Source: Aureococcus anophagefferens
Taxonomy: Eukaryota; Sar; Pelagophyceae; Pelagomonadales; Pelagomonadaceae
Direction of reading: 5' to 3'
DNA: 64,000 bases
NCBI RefSeq assembly: GCF_000186865.1
Contig: NW_008705575.1
Coordinates: 491,619 to 555,618, forward strand
Shown here: positions 26,054-35,063 of the stretch, piece by piece
How the letters are laid out: each line of letters opens with the position of its first letter
How positions within the stretch are numbered: the stretch's first letter is position 1
Made by a program: the position numbers and the translations under genes
Notes under the pieces: generated by a model
Database searches by the model: none
Seen by the model: the letters and a program-made list of their open reading frames with translations, nothing else
Told to the model about the DNA's origin: nothing

Positions 26054-26305
26054 AGTTGCCTTGACGCGTCTCTAAACGTAGGGGGCCCGGGGAGGAACCG
26101 CGGGAGTCGGAGTTTTCAGAGGCTACAGTTGCCCATAGCTTCGGAGGCCCATATGAATCTGGCTGCCTGCAACATCATCACGTTGTACTGTAGTGCTGCG
26201 CCCGCAGCCCCTCCGGATGGATGCCGACGTCGGGGCCGTCCTGGCGACCCCGTTTCATGGTACCGCCCAATGCTAGAGGCCTCGTCCTTACGCGCGCGCG
26301 CGGCA

Positions 26306-27313
26306 TCACCTGTACTCGTTGCGCCACTTGAGGTGGCGCTGGAGGTCCGGGCTGTTGCGGCCCGCGTTCTTCTTCGGCGACGCCTTGGGCTCGGCCTNNN
26401 NNNNNNNNNNNNNNNNNNNNNNNNNNNNNNNNNNNNNNNNNNNNNNNATGGTCTTGAGGAGCTCGTGGGCGCGCTTCTTCGCGAACTTGTTCCGCGCCAG
26501 GTCCTGGAGCACGCGCGCGGCGGCGTCGACCTCCTTCGCGCGCCGCCGTTCCTCGGCGAAGTGCTTCTTCGTCTTCTGGGGCTTGGGCGCGAGCGTGACG
26601 CCGCGCATGGGCACGAGACCCGCCTCTTTCGCTAAAGTGAGCAGCTCCCGCGACAGCTCCGCGTTGAAGCGCTCCGCGTCCTCGCGGCGGCGCCGCCGCG
26701 CCTTCGACCCGTCCGGGTCGTCGTCCTCGAGCTCCAGCCTCGTGCCCGCGGAGCTCACGGACGCCGACTCGTTGCCGCCGTGGACCATGGCCAGGCGGCC
26801 GCCGCCCCGGGGCGGCCCGTCCTTGGTCACCGTCTTCCGCCGCTCGAGCCGGCCCCGGAAGACCGCCTGAAAGAGCACCGCGGACTTGTGCTCCTCCTCC
26901 GTGCGCACGTCGCGCTCGCGCACGAGGCGCTGCATGAACTCGCGCCGCTCCGCGAGCATCTCCTCGTTCTTGCGCCGCCGGCTGATGCCGTCGACGAGCA
27001 CCTGCGCGAGCGTCGTCGTCGCGCTCGTGTCGGGCTTGGGGCTTCCGAGCGTGAGCTCGTAGGGCAGCTTGCAGCGCGGCCGCAGCTTGCCGCTCCCCGC
27101 GGCCCGCCGGCCCACGCCCCGCCGCTGGCTCGGCTCCACGTAGCGCCGCGCCGTGTTCGTCGTCACCATGATGTCCATGTGGGTCGTGCGCGTCGACACG
27201 GTGAAGAGCGGCGGCGCGTAGACCGTGGGCCGCCGCCCGACCCAGTGGTGCTGCTGCGACGACGCCGTCGACTGCGTCTCGCCCCCGTCGTAGCTCTCGC
27301 CCCCGTCGGCCAT
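26306..27313 (-). CDS. Basic IQ-motif protein (contains a 50-N gap)
   Basis: About 335 residues from ATG 27313 to the stop at 26306; residues about 289-305 are unknown. It is rich in Arg/Lys and Glu and mostly helical. HKSAVLFQAVFRGRLERRKTV (about residue 145) fits the IQ consensus of a hydrophobic residue, Gln, then RGxxxR. A second weaker copy is VDAAARVLQDLARNKFAKKR. IQ motifs bind calmodulin or EF-hand light chains, so calcium-dependent cytoskeletal or ciliary scaffolding is plausible (inference). It is divergent from the cation-channel gene with 148 bp between start codons; a functional link to the channel is conceivable but unsupported. Confidence 0.65.
   Translation of the reverse strand: MADGGESYDGGETQSTASSQQHHWVGRRPTVYAPPLFTVSTRTTHMDIMVTTNTARRYVEPSQRRGVGRRAAGSGKLRPRCKLPYELTLGSPKPDTSATTTLAQVLVDGISRRRKNEEMLAERREFMQRLVRERDVRTEEEHKSAVLFQAVFRGRLERRKTVTKDGPPRGGGRLAMVHGGNESASVSSAGTRLELEDDDPDGSKARRRRREDAERFNAELSRELLTLAKEAGLVPMRGVTLAPKPQKTKKHFAEERRRAKEVDAAARVLQDLARNKFAKKRAHELLKTXXXXXXXXXXXXXXXXXXAEPKASPKKNAGRNSPDLQRHLKWRNEYR
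26398..26447. other. Assembly gap (50 N)
   Basis: Exactly 50 undetermined bases within the C-terminal part of the IQ-motif gene. A gap of the same length lies at 39445-39494, suggesting a default placeholder length, so the frame relation across it is uncertain. Confidence 0.99.
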
Positions 27314-27461
27314 GGCCACACCGCCGGACGGTGGTAGCGCCGTCCCGCGGCTCGACACAAGCGCGGCAGCCCTGATAGGATACGCACGGTGCCGTGCAGC
27401 TGCAGCGCGGGCCGCAAAATGGGGCTGGCCGGCTAGGCTCGGGCCCGAGGGCGACCGCACG

Positions 27462-30400
27462 ATGGACCAGGACGACATCATCACGTTGGCGGACCGGGGC
27501 GTCGCCGCCGTCGAGCAGCGCGAGAGCAGCCGGAGCCCGAAGAAGCGCGACGCGCTGCGCGACTCCCTGCGCGACTCGCTGCGCGCCGGCGTCCTGCGGC
27601 CCGTCGACCCCATGGCGAAGGTCGAGGCGGAGCTGGCGCGGCTCCGGAGCGACCTCGCGGCCATGGCGTCCCGCGTCGAGGACCTCGGCGGCCTCGTCGC
27701 CGCCGCCGCGGGCCGGCCGCGGCCGTCGGGCGGCCCCGGCGCGGCGGCGCCGAGCCCGGAGGAGGAGAGGCTGCGGAGCTTCCGCACGTCCGAGGCCGCC
27801 GTCGAGAGCGCCCTCGTGTCCTTCGAGCCCGCGGTGCTCGAGGACCTGCGGCGGCGGGAATCCGTCGCCGAGGCGCCGCCCGAGCCCGAGCCCGCCGCGG
27901 GCGCCGAGGAGACGAAGACCGCGGAGCCGCCGTCGGACGACGGCGCGCTGCCCGAGGACGACGACGACGAGGAGCCGCAGACCCTCGCGATGGCGCGGCC
28001 GTCGGTGCTGAAGCGCGAGCTCAACCAGGGCCGCGCGTCCGTCCGCGGCGCGCTCGCGAAGCAGGAGCTGCTCTGGCAGATGTCGAGCGACGCCGCGCGG
28101 CTCAAAGAGCTCGAGTCGCGGTGGCTCGTGCGCTACGGGTCCCTCTTCCACACGTTCTGGGGCCAGTCGATCAACGTGTCGTCCGCGTTGGTCTTCGTCA
28201 TGTCGACGATCACCTTCAACCACGTCTGGCGGGACCGCATCGGCACGGAGTTCCGCGACAACCCCGGCTGGCACGGCACGGAGCTCATGCTCGAGCTCGT
28301 CTTCCTCCTCGACATCGTGCTGAACTTCAACACGACCTTCTTCGAGGAGCTGAGCGGCAAGGAGGTCTTCGACCGGAGGCGCATCTCCGTCAACTACCTG
28401 CTGAACCACCACCACAAGGTCTACGCGCCGCTGGACGTGCTCGCGTCCGTGCCCTTCCTCGTGGAGACGGTCTGCGGGTTCACGGGCGCGACGATGGACC
28501 ACAGCATCACCTACTTCAAGTTCTTCAAGCTCTGGCGCCTGGGCCGCGTCGTCCGCCAGTTCGGCACGATGAACAACCGGGCCGCGCGCGCGCTCTACCT
28601 CTTCGTGTCCTTCCTCCTCATCAACCACCTCATGGCCTGCGCCTACTTCTGGATGGTCGTGCGGCGCGCGCCCTACTACGGCGGCGACGAGACGTGGGAC
28701 GGGCGGCCGTCGGACCCCATGCAGGGCGAGGCCTTCGGCCGCTTCTTCCCGCCCGAGGGCATCGCGGACGTGGCCCTGCAGCGCCAGTATCTCTACGCCT
28801 ACTGGTTCGTCATCATGCTCTCCGCGGGCGACAACCCCGAGCCGACGGCGAACGACCAGTTCGCCTTCACGTTGAGCTCCTACCTCATCGGCCTCATCTT
28901 CAACGCGATCATCATCGCCGAGGTCACGTCGTTCTTCGCGACGATGATGGACAACACGGGGCGGATCCAACGGGAGCAGATGGACCACGTCGTCCAGACG
29001 TTGCGCTACAAGCGCGTCCCGGCCAAGGTCATCCACGAGGTGCGGAGCTACCTGAACTTCCAGTGGCAGACGCGCCAGGGCATGGACGCGCAGGACGTCT
29101 GCGACCTGCTGCCGCGGCACCTCGCGCGCAAGGTGCAGATGACGCTGGTGGTGACGGGCTACGCCGCGGACATCCCCATGTTCTCCATCCTGAACCAGAC
29201 GATGAAGCTCAAGCTCATCGAGCACCTGGAGCGCCACGTCGTCGCCCCGAAGGAGACGGTCTTCAAGCAGGGCGAGGCGGCGACGTCCATGTTCTGGCTC
29301 GTGCGCGGGTCCATGACGATCTGGCGCCGCGACAAGCCCGGCGACGAGCCCGTCGTGCTGTCGAAGCTGATCCCGGGCCAGTCGTCGGGCGAGGCGGGGC
29401 TCTTCAGCCGCGACGCCTGCCACGACACGTCCGCCGTCGCCGACGGCGGCGCCTGGTGCGAGCTCGCCGTGCTCAGCGCCGCGTCGCTCTGCGAGCTCAT
29501 CGCGGAGGACCACTCGATCCTCCACTGGCTCACGCTCAGCGCGCAGAAGGTCCAGCGGTCCATCGCGGATCGCGTCCACGCGCAGGCCAAGGCCCAGGCG
29601 CACCGCCTGAGCGTCGCGTCCATCGACGTGGCGCAGCTCGCGGCGCTGCAGCCCAAGGCCGGGTCCTTCGCGAAGCTCGAGCACATGGCGGACCCGCTCA
29701 AGGCGTTCCTCGAGTCCGCGGAGCACAAGCTGCTGGACCGCGAGGAGCGGCGTCCCGTGGCGGCGACGATTTTCGAGAGAGATTTTGACCGGGAACACGA
29801 AGAGACATCGTTACCGACGTGCTTCGTAGGCGAGGAGCAGCTCGCGGCCTTCGTCGACGACCACGTCCAGCAGCTCCGGCGGCGCCTGCACCACGCCTTC
29901 GGCTCCGACGACGGCACGGAGGCCGTGCGGAAGGACCTGGTCGCGGAGGTGCAGCAGGCCACGAGCGCGGAGACCTTCGCCAAGGGCCTGAGTTCGAACG
30001 ACGAGGACGGCGCGCTCGAGGACACGGCGATCCTGCACGAGATCGTCGAGCGCGTCGAGGAGACGACGGACCGCTCGGACCGCCTGCGGCGGCGGGACAG
30101 CGAGCTCAAGCAGAAGCTCATGGCCGTGAACGCCTTCTCCGGCGGCCGGTCCTTCCGCGAGGAGCGCACGCTCGGCGCGATCGACCACGCGACGCTCAGC
30201 GCCAAGGCCAAGGTCCACGCGGCCGCGGGCGCCGTCAACGCCTTCAAGAGCCACCGCGCGGCGGCCTACGAGGAGGAGACGGAGCACGCGAAGGCCCTGG
30301 ACGCGTTCCAGCGCGCGACGAGCCGCGTGCGGTCGTCGAACTACGAGTCGTCCAAGGGCCTCCACCGCCTCACGACCAAGGACGCGGGCCTCAAGTTCCG

Positions 30401-30581
30401 GCGCAGCGTCGCGTCCGTCGGCAAGGCCGCGGTCCTCGCGAAGCGGTCCGCGGGCGGGTCCCTGCGCAAGGTCCGGGACAGCCTGCCGAAGGTCCGGGCC
30501 AGCGTCAAGGTCCGGGACAGCCTCCGGGGCGCCGACGACCGCGGCGCCGACGCGCTCCCGCGGGACGCGCCTAAGGACTAG
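27462..30581 (+). CDS. Six-TM cation channel with cyclic-nucleotide-binding domain (HCN/CNG/EAG superfamily)
   Basis: 1039 residues from ATG 27462 (an in-frame ATG at 27312 adds a poor-looking extension). The N-terminus is acidic/Ala-rich. S1-S6 lie at about 225-505: S1 (SSALVFVMSTITF), S2 (ELMLELVFLLDIVLNFNTTFF), S3 (LDVLASVPFLVETV), a weakly charged S4 (KFFKLWRLGRVVRQFG), S5 (ARALYLFVSFLLINHLMACAYFW), pore (YLYAYWFVIMLSAGDNPEP) and S6 (IGLIFNAIIIAEVTSFFATMMDN). A C-linker and CNBD follow (about 510-690), with the FKQGEAATSMFWLVRGSM roll and SGEAGLF cassette. The filter reads SAGDN rather than GYG, so K+ selectivity is doubtful. A long charged C-tail with coiled-coil potential follows. A 78-bp intron at 29752-29829 is possible but frame-neutral. 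Confidence 0.9.
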   Translation: MDQDDIITLADRGVAAVEQRESSRSPKKRDALRDSLRDSLRAGVLRPVDPMAKVEAELARLRSDLAAMASRVEDLGGLVAAAAGRPRPSGGPGAAAPSPEEERLRSFRTSEAAVESALVSFEPAVLEDLRRRESVAEAPPEPEPAAGAEETKTAEPPSDDGALPEDDDDEEPQTLAMARPSVLKRELNQGRASVRGALAKQELLWQMSSDAARLKELESRWLVRYGSLFHTFWGQSINVSSALVFVMSTITFNHVWRDRIGTEFRDNPGWHGTELMLELVFLLDIVLNFNTTFFEELSGKEVFDRRRISVNYLLNHHHKVYAPLDVLASVPFLVETVCGFTGATMDHSITYFKFFKLWRLGRVVRQFGTMNNRAARALYLFVSFLLINHLMACAYFWMVVRRAPYYGGDETWDGRPSDPMQGEAFGRFFPPEGIADVALQRQYLYAYWFVIMLSAGDNPEPTANDQFAFTLSSYLIGLIFNAIIIAEVTSFFATMMDNTGRIQREQMDHVVQTLRYKRVPAKVIHEVRSYLNFQWQTRQGMDAQDVCDLLPRHLARKVQMTLVVTGYAADIPMFSILNQTMKLKLIEHLERHVVAPKETVFKQGEAATSMFWLVRGSMTIWRRDKPGDEPVVLSKLIPGQSSGEAGLFSRDACHDTSAVADGGAWCELAVLSAASLCELIAEDHSILHWLTLSAQKVQRSIADRVHAQAKAQAHRLSVASIDVAQLAALQPKAGSFAKLEHMADPLKAFLESAEHKLLDREERRPVAATIFERDFDREHEETSLPTCFVGEEQLAAFVDDHVQQLRRRLHHAFGSDDGTEAVRKDLVAEVQQATSAETFAKGLSSNDEDGALEDTAILHEIVERVEETTDRSDRLRRRDSELKQKLMAVNAFSGGRSFREERTLGAIDHATLSAKAKVHAAAGAVNAFKSHRAAAYEEETEHAKALDAFQRATSRVRSSNYESSKGLHRLTTKDAGLKFRRSVASVGKAAVLAKRSAGGSLRKVRDSLPKVRASVKVRDSLRGADDRGADALPRDAPKD
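29752..29829 (+). other. Candidate short intron (78 bp) in the channel gene
   Basis: GT at 29752, AG at 29828-29829; length is a multiple of three with no stop, so it reads through as about 26 residues. The case for an intron is its resemblance to the inferred intron at 8184-8256: both share GAGAGATTTTGACCGGGAA, a preceding GCGACGAT block and a TAG end. If removed, the protein joins DREERR to EEQLAAF within a charged helical region. Confidence 0.5.
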
Positions 30582-31393
30582 GGCGCCTTATCGGCCTTGG
30601 CCCGGAGGCGCTTCGCGCGCTGCTTCCGGTAGCTCCGGAACATGCGCCAGCACGTGACGCCGTTGACCGCGAGCATCATGCCGGAGCCGCCGACGGCCGT
30701 GATCATGCACACGGGCAGCGAGAACTTGGCGACGACGGCGCCGGACTCGTCGGAGAGCGAGAAGATGTGGATCGTCGGCGTCACCTTCCAGATCTCCCAG
30801 AGCAGGAACAGGTTCACGAGGCGGCTCAGCCCGAAGACGACGAAGCGCTTGAGGCCCCGGCTCCGGAAGCCCGCCTTGCGCCACTCCGCGTCGAGCCCCA
30901 CGGCGCCGGAGCCGAGCTCGGCGATGGAGAACGCGACGACGGTCCAGTAGCAGCCCGGGCAGTGCGGCAGCACGAGCGACACGCCCGCGAGCACGGCGTG
31001 GTGGAAGACGAAGACCATCTCGTCGAGCATCTGCGGCAGGAAGCAGAGGAAGTCGGAGACGCAGTGCGCGAGCTGGAGACGGATGATCGCCGCGCCCGGG
31101 CCCGACACGCCGCCCGCGCACGACTCCGCCGCCGGCGCCTCCCACGCGTACGCGCTCCAGCACCCGGCGGCCACGGAGAGCACGTTGTGCAGCAGGCACA
31201 CGGGGTCCCAGACGTCGCGCGACGCCTCGCTCCGGCTCAGCGGCCGCCCGCGCCGCGCCATGGCGGCGAGGCGCGCGGCGCACTTGACGAAGAGGTACGC
31301 GAAGGTCGCCGACAGCGTCGCGCGATGCTCGGCCCAGAGCCACTCGAGCGGCGCGGACCAGCGCCAGGACGTGAGGTCCAGCGGCGCGGCCAT
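30578..31393 (-). CDS. TLC (TRAM-LAG1-CLN8) domain membrane protein
   Basis: 271 residues with several hydrophobic helices. The TLC core is recognisable: LLHNVLSVAAGCWSAY, then LQLAHCVSDFLCFLP, MLDEMVFVFHHAVLAGVSLVL with the HH pair typical of the family, CYWTVVAFSIAELG, and SRLVNLFLLWEIW. TLC proteins reside in ER or plasma membrane and act in ceramide synthesis or membrane-lipid homeostasis. It lacks the Lag1 motif of ceramide synthases, so it is closer to the CLN8/TLCD group. A Lys/Arg-rich C-tail (RKQRAKRLRAKADKAP) could be an ER retrieval signal. Its stop codon shares bases with that of the channel gene: the two stops lie on opposite strands of CTAG at 30578-30581. Confidence 0.82.
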   Translation of the reverse strand: MAAPLDLTSWRWSAPLEWLWAEHRATLSATFAYLFVKCAARLAAMARRGRPLSRSEASRDVWDPVCLLHNVLSVAAGCWSAYAWEAPAAESCAGGVSGPGAAIIRLQLAHCVSDFLCFLPQMLDEMVFVFHHAVLAGVSLVLPHCPGCYWTVVAFSIAELGSGAVGLDAEWRKAGFRSRGLKRFVVFGLSRLVNLFLLWEIWKVTPTIHIFSLSDESGAVVAKFSLPVCMITAVGGSGMMLAVNGVTCWRMFRSYRKQRAKRLRAKADKAP

Positions 31394-31679
31394 GCCACAG
31401 CTCGCCGACGGCAACGACGGCTTCTTACCACGTTGGATGCAGCCCCGGTGCCCTCGACCGAGACCCCCTTGCAAGGCACCGCGCGTCGTTCGCGCAGCCG
31501 CCGCGCCGTACGCCGCCCCGCGTCCACCGCCGGGGGCCGGGGCGCGCGCCGCCCCACGCCGCCGACCGCGCGCCCCGTCGCGCGCGCCCTCGCGCGTCCT
31601 CGCGACCACCGCGAACCCCACGAATTCGCAGGCGCCAGCCACCGCCACCGCCGCGCCGCGCCACTTCCGCGCCGTCACC

Positions 31680-32462
31680 ATGCGCATGACCAGCGCGCTC
31701 ATCCTGTTCGCCGCGGCGTGCGTCCCGCCGTGCGCCGTGGCCGACGACGGTCTGGATCGCGCCCTCCGGGTCATCGGCTGGACCGCGGCCGCGGGCTTTG
31801 CCGCGGGCGTTTGGTGGGGGCCCGAGCGGTCCCGCCTGGCGGCCGGCGACGACCTCCGCGCCGAGGACCAGGATGGCGCCGAGGACCAGGCGGCGGCCAA
31901 GGGCGCCTACGCCAGCCCCGCCGCGAGCCCCCAGCCGGCGTCGGCGCCCGCGCCGGCGGATCAAGTCCTCGAAGACAAAGACCTCAGATTGTGTCTGCAT
32001 TTCTGTCAACAGATTGCCTTGTTCAAGGAAATGGATGAAGAAGGCCGGTGGATCCAGCGGGAGTGCATTCCTTTCTGTGCCGGGGAGTTGGAGTTTGCCA
32101 TCGGAGACCGCGTGCAGCTGGAGTTGACACACTGGCACGGTGAAGACGACAAGTGGAGCCGGACGGGCACGGTGCTTGGAGTCGATGATTACCAGGGCAT
32201 CCTTAGTTTCAGAGTCATGCTCGACGGGGGGCGCTTCGCTCGAAGTTTTGAGTCGCGCCATCTCGAGAAGCTCGAGAACCCGGCGCCGAAGCACGAACGT
32301 GAGCCAAAGCCCGAGGCTGAGCCCGAAGCCTTCAAGGTCACTTGCCTGTCCTTCGACCGTGGAGACGTCTGGAAATGCGTCACCATGATCCTGGTGTCTA
32401 CGTCCATGGGGACCGTCCTCCTAGCCGTCCTCCTAGCGTTCGTCCAGGCGTCCGAACCCTGA
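31680..32462 (+). CDS. Unrecognised membrane protein with SH3/Tudor-like middle segment
   Basis: 260 residues from ATG 31680. An N-terminal signal peptide or anchor (MRMTSALILFAAACVPPCAVA) is followed by a second hydrophobic stretch (VIGWTAAAGFAAGVWW). Then come an Ala/Pro/Asp-rich linker, a short Cys pair region (LCLHFCQQIALFKEMDEEGRW...ECIPFCAGE), and a small beta-barrel-like segment (FAIGDRVQLELTHWHGEDDKWSRTGTVLGVDDYQGILSFRVMLD) resembling SH3/Tudor or KOW-type barrels. A C-terminal helix (VTMILVSTSMGTVLLAVLLAFV) ends the protein. From about residue 100 the codon use is less GC-rich than in the first third, as if two segments of different origin had been joined. Function unknown. Confidence 0.65.
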   Translation: MRMTSALILFAAACVPPCAVADDGLDRALRVIGWTAAAGFAAGVWWGPERSRLAAGDDLRAEDQDGAEDQAAAKGAYASPAASPQPASAPAPADQVLEDKDLRLCLHFCQQIALFKEMDEEGRWIQRECIPFCAGELEFAIGDRVQLELTHWHGEDDKWSRTGTVLGVDDYQGILSFRVMLDGGRFARSFESRHLEKLENPAPKHEREPKPEAEPEAFKVTCLSFDRGDVWKCVTMILVSTSMGTVLLAVLLAFVQASEP

Positions 32463-32533
32463 CGCGCGCTCCCCCCTCCCACACCCTTTTGCGCCACAAA
32501 ACCCCGCCCACACCCCGCTGCGCCACAAAACCC

Positions 32534-33700
32534 CTATAAGAAGCTCGTCTGCGTCGACGAGTCGAAGCGGGAGTCGAGCTGGCGCGCCTGGGAGATCAGC
32601 TCCGCGGCCTGCTTCGGGTCCATGCGGCGCGCGCCCATGTCCTCGCGGCTGAAGTTGAAGCCGCCGGGCTTCTTGCCCGCCGGCGGCGCCTTGGGCGCGG
32701 CCTGGAACGTGTCGACGAGCGCGGGCCCGCGCGCGGCGCGGTCCGCGGCGCGGCGCTCCGCGATGGCCGCGAGCTCGGCGTCGGACTTGGGCCGGGGCGC
32801 CGGCGCCTTGGCGACGAACGCGGATTTCGCCGGCGGCAGGCCGTCCTTGCCGAGCGCCGACAATTCGGACGCGGACGGCGGGACCATCATCCAGCCCTCG
32901 CGGCGGCCGCCGCAGTCGCCGCGGCCGCCGTCGGCCGCCGTCGTCCAGCCGCCGTGGTCGTCGGCCACCGCCGGCCGCTTCCGCCGCGCGGGCGCGCCGC
33001 GCGCCTCGAGCTCCGCGGCGGCCGTCGGCAGCGGGCCGACGTCGTCGTCGTCGTCCGACGACGCCGCGGCGGCCGCGCGCGACGCCGCGTCGACGCTCGG
33101 CGCGTCGACGGGCCGCGCCGGCCCGACGGGCGCCGCGCGGCGCCGCGGCTCCGGCGCCGCCGCCAGCGCCGCGGCGAGCGCCCGGAGCGCGTCGCGCGTC
33201 GCGGACCCGTCGGCCGCGTAGCCCGGCGCGCCGCCCAGGTCGTCGCGCGGCGCCGCGCGGAGGCCGTAGCCCTGGAGCACGTGCTCGAAGGCGCCGCGCG
33301 CGTCCTCGTCCGCGACGCCGGCGCAGTCGACGGCCTCGCCGGCCGCCAAACGCTCGAGCGCCGCGGGCAGTTCCGCGCGGAACCGCGCGTCGAAGCACGC
33401 GCAGTCCTCGGCGGCGCGCGCGGCGCCGAAGCCGCGCCGCGCCGCCGTCGCGCAGGCCGCCGCGCGCCGGAGCACGTCGCCGCGCGCGTCGGTCTTGCGC
33501 CGCTTGTAGGCGCCGCCCTTCTTGCCGGCGACGAGGCCCACGGCGTCGAAGAGCGCCGCCATGTGCGCATTGCTGGGCTCCACGGCGTTGCCGCCGTCGG
33601 CGCTGTCGAGCAGGCGCACGAGGGCCTCGGGCTGCGACGCGCCGAGCGCCGCGACGACGCCCTCCATCGTCGGAGAGCGCAGCTCGAGCGCGAGCGGCAT
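32534..33700 (-). CDS. GPALPP1-like (DUF3752) protein
   Basis: 388 residues. The C-terminal half shows the family pattern: DDVGPLPTAAAE (a GPxLP motif after an acidic run), then REGWMMVPPSASEL (the R-x-W-M-x-x-P-P motif), RPKSDAELAAIAERRAADRAARGPALVDTFQ, and a basic end GGFNFSREDMGARRMDPKQAAELISQARQLDSRF. This resembles GPALPP motif-containing protein 1, a nuclear protein of poorly defined function. The N-terminal half (TMEGVVAALGASQPEALVRLLDSADGGNA...) is helical with basic stretches (KKGGAYKRRKTD) and no domain I can name. It is divergent from the MYST gene, with 59 bp between start codons. Confidence 0.62.
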   Translation of the reverse strand: MPLALELRSPTMEGVVAALGASQPEALVRLLDSADGGNAVEPSNAHMAALFDAVGLVAGKKGGAYKRRKTDARGDVLRRAAACATAARRGFGAARAAEDCACFDARFRAELPAALERLAAGEAVDCAGVADEDARGAFEHVLQGYGLRAAPRDDLGGAPGYAADGSATRDALRALAAALAAAPEPRRRAAPVGPARPVDAPSVDAASRAAAAASSDDDDDVGPLPTAAAELEARGAPARRKRPAVADDHGGWTTAADGGRGDCGGRREGWMMVPPSASELSALGKDGLPPAKSAFVAKAPAPRPKSDAELAAIAERRAADRAARGPALVDTFQAAPKAPPAGKKPGGFNFSREDMGARRMDPKQAAELISQARQLDSRFDSSTQTSFL

Positions 33701-33759
33701 CTCCGGCTGGCGCTGCTCCTCGCCGCAGAGCGCCGTGTCGGGCGCGCCACCCCGCCGCC

Positions 33760-35043
33760 ATGAGCGCCCCGCCGGCCCCGAAGCGCCAGACGCGGCGCCA
33801 GGCGTCGAACCGGCCGGCCGTGGGCCAGTCGCGGTCCGTCGTGCGGAGCGACGGCACGGTGCTCGCCGCCGAGGTGCTCGAGGTCGACGAGGCCGGCGCG
33901 TGCCCGCGCTACTACGTGCACTACCTCGCCCACGACCGGCGCCTCGACGAGTGGGTCGACGAGGCCCAGTTCCACGGCTCCGAGGCCGACTGCGCGTCCG
34001 ACGGGTCGCCCGCGAAGCGGTCGCACAAGCGGAAGCAGGAGGGCAGCGGCGGCAACGCGGCCTTCGGCCAGCTGCCCCACGCGCGGCGCGCGGGCGAGAC
34101 GGACCCGAGCGTCGCCGAGCGGCTCGAGGCCGCGCGCGAGAAGATCACGCGCGTGAAGAACATTCGGGCGGTGGTCTTCTCCCGGTGGCGTTTGGAGCCG
34201 TGGTACTGGGCGCCCTTCCCCGAGACGTACCACGACCGCACGCTCTACGTCTGCGACTTCACGTTACGATACACGGCTTCCAAGCTGGCCATGGACGCGC
34301 ACCACCGCTCCTACGCGGGGCCGCGGCGGCCGCCGGGGAACCGGTGCTACGGCCCCGACGGCGACGGCGTCTGCCTCTTCGAGGTCGACGGCTCGGCGCA
34401 CGCGCTCTACTGCCAGAACCTGTGCCTGTTGGCGAAGCTCTTCCTGGACCACAAGACGCTCTACTACGACGTGGACCCGTTCCTCTTCTACGTGCTCACG
34501 GACTCGTCCGTCGGCGCGGACGGCGAGCCCGAGCACCGCGTGCTGGGCTACTTCTCCAAGGAGAAGCAGAGCGACTTCCACTACAACCTGGCCTGCATCC
34601 TCACGTTCCCCCAGTACCAGCGCCAGGGCCTGGGGACGCTGCTCATCTCGTTGTCGTACGAGCTCTCGAAGCGCGAGCGGAAGCTCGGGTCCCCGGAGAA
34701 GCCGCTGAGCGACCTGGGCAAGCTGAGCTACCGGAGCTACTGGTCCTGGATCATCCTCAACGAGCTCCGCGACTACGACGGCACGCGGTCCATGGAGGAG
34801 ATCTCGCGGCACCTCGCGATCCGCATCGAGGACCTCCTCAGCACGCTCCACGTGCTCAACATGATCCGCCACTGGAAGGGCCAGCTGCTCGTGCGCGCCC
34901 ACAAGGGCGACATCGAGGCCATGATCGCCGCCGTCAAGCGGCCGCCGCGCCTCTGCGACCCGTCCAAGGTCTCCTGGACGCCGCCCGCGACGCCGCCGCC
35001 GCCGCCGGCCGCGTCCAAGGCGAAGGATAAGGCGAAACCGTAG
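33760..35043 (+). CDS. MYST-family histone acetyltransferase (Esa1/Tip60 type)
   Basis: 427 residues. A Tudor-knot/chromo-barrel (YYVHYLAHDRRLDEWVDEAQF, about 45-70) precedes the MYST domain (about 135-400). Visible elements: EPWYWAPFPETY; the zinc-finger position LYVCDFTLRYTASKL...RRPPGN, in which most zinc ligands are replaced; NLCLLAKLFLDHKTLYYDVDPFLFYVL with the autoacetylated Lys; NLACILTFPQYQRQGLGTLLI with the catalytic-region Cys and acetyl-CoA loop; and SPEKPLSDLG with the catalytic Glu. Family members acetylate H4/H2A in NuA4-type complexes. Yeast Esa1 also lacks canonical zinc ligands, so loss of zinc here need not mean inactivity. The tail is Pro/Ala/Lys-rich. Confidence 0.95.
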   Translation: MSAPPAPKRQTRRQASNRPAVGQSRSVVRSDGTVLAAEVLEVDEAGACPRYYVHYLAHDRRLDEWVDEAQFHGSEADCASDGSPAKRSHKRKQEGSGGNAAFGQLPHARRAGETDPSVAERLEAAREKITRVKNIRAVVFSRWRLEPWYWAPFPETYHDRTLYVCDFTLRYTASKLAMDAHHRSYAGPRRPPGNRCYGPDGDGVCLFEVDGSAHALYCQNLCLLAKLFLDHKTLYYDVDPFLFYVLTDSSVGADGEPEHRVLGYFSKEKQSDFHYNLACILTFPQYQRQGLGTLLISLSYELSKRERKLGSPEKPLSDLGKLSYRSYWSWIILNELRDYDGTRSMEEISRHLAIRIEDLLSTLHVLNMIRHWKGQLLVRAHKGDIEAMIAAVKRPPRLCDPSKVSWTPPATPPPPPAASKAKDKAKP

Positions 35044-35063
35044 CGTCCGGGGGTCGAGGCACC

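Noticed and set aside
33460..33760. In-frame extension of minus-strand ORFs upstream of the GPALPP1-like start
   Set aside because: It overlaps the divergent MYST 5' region and has shadow-type composition; ATG 33700 gives a normal protein.
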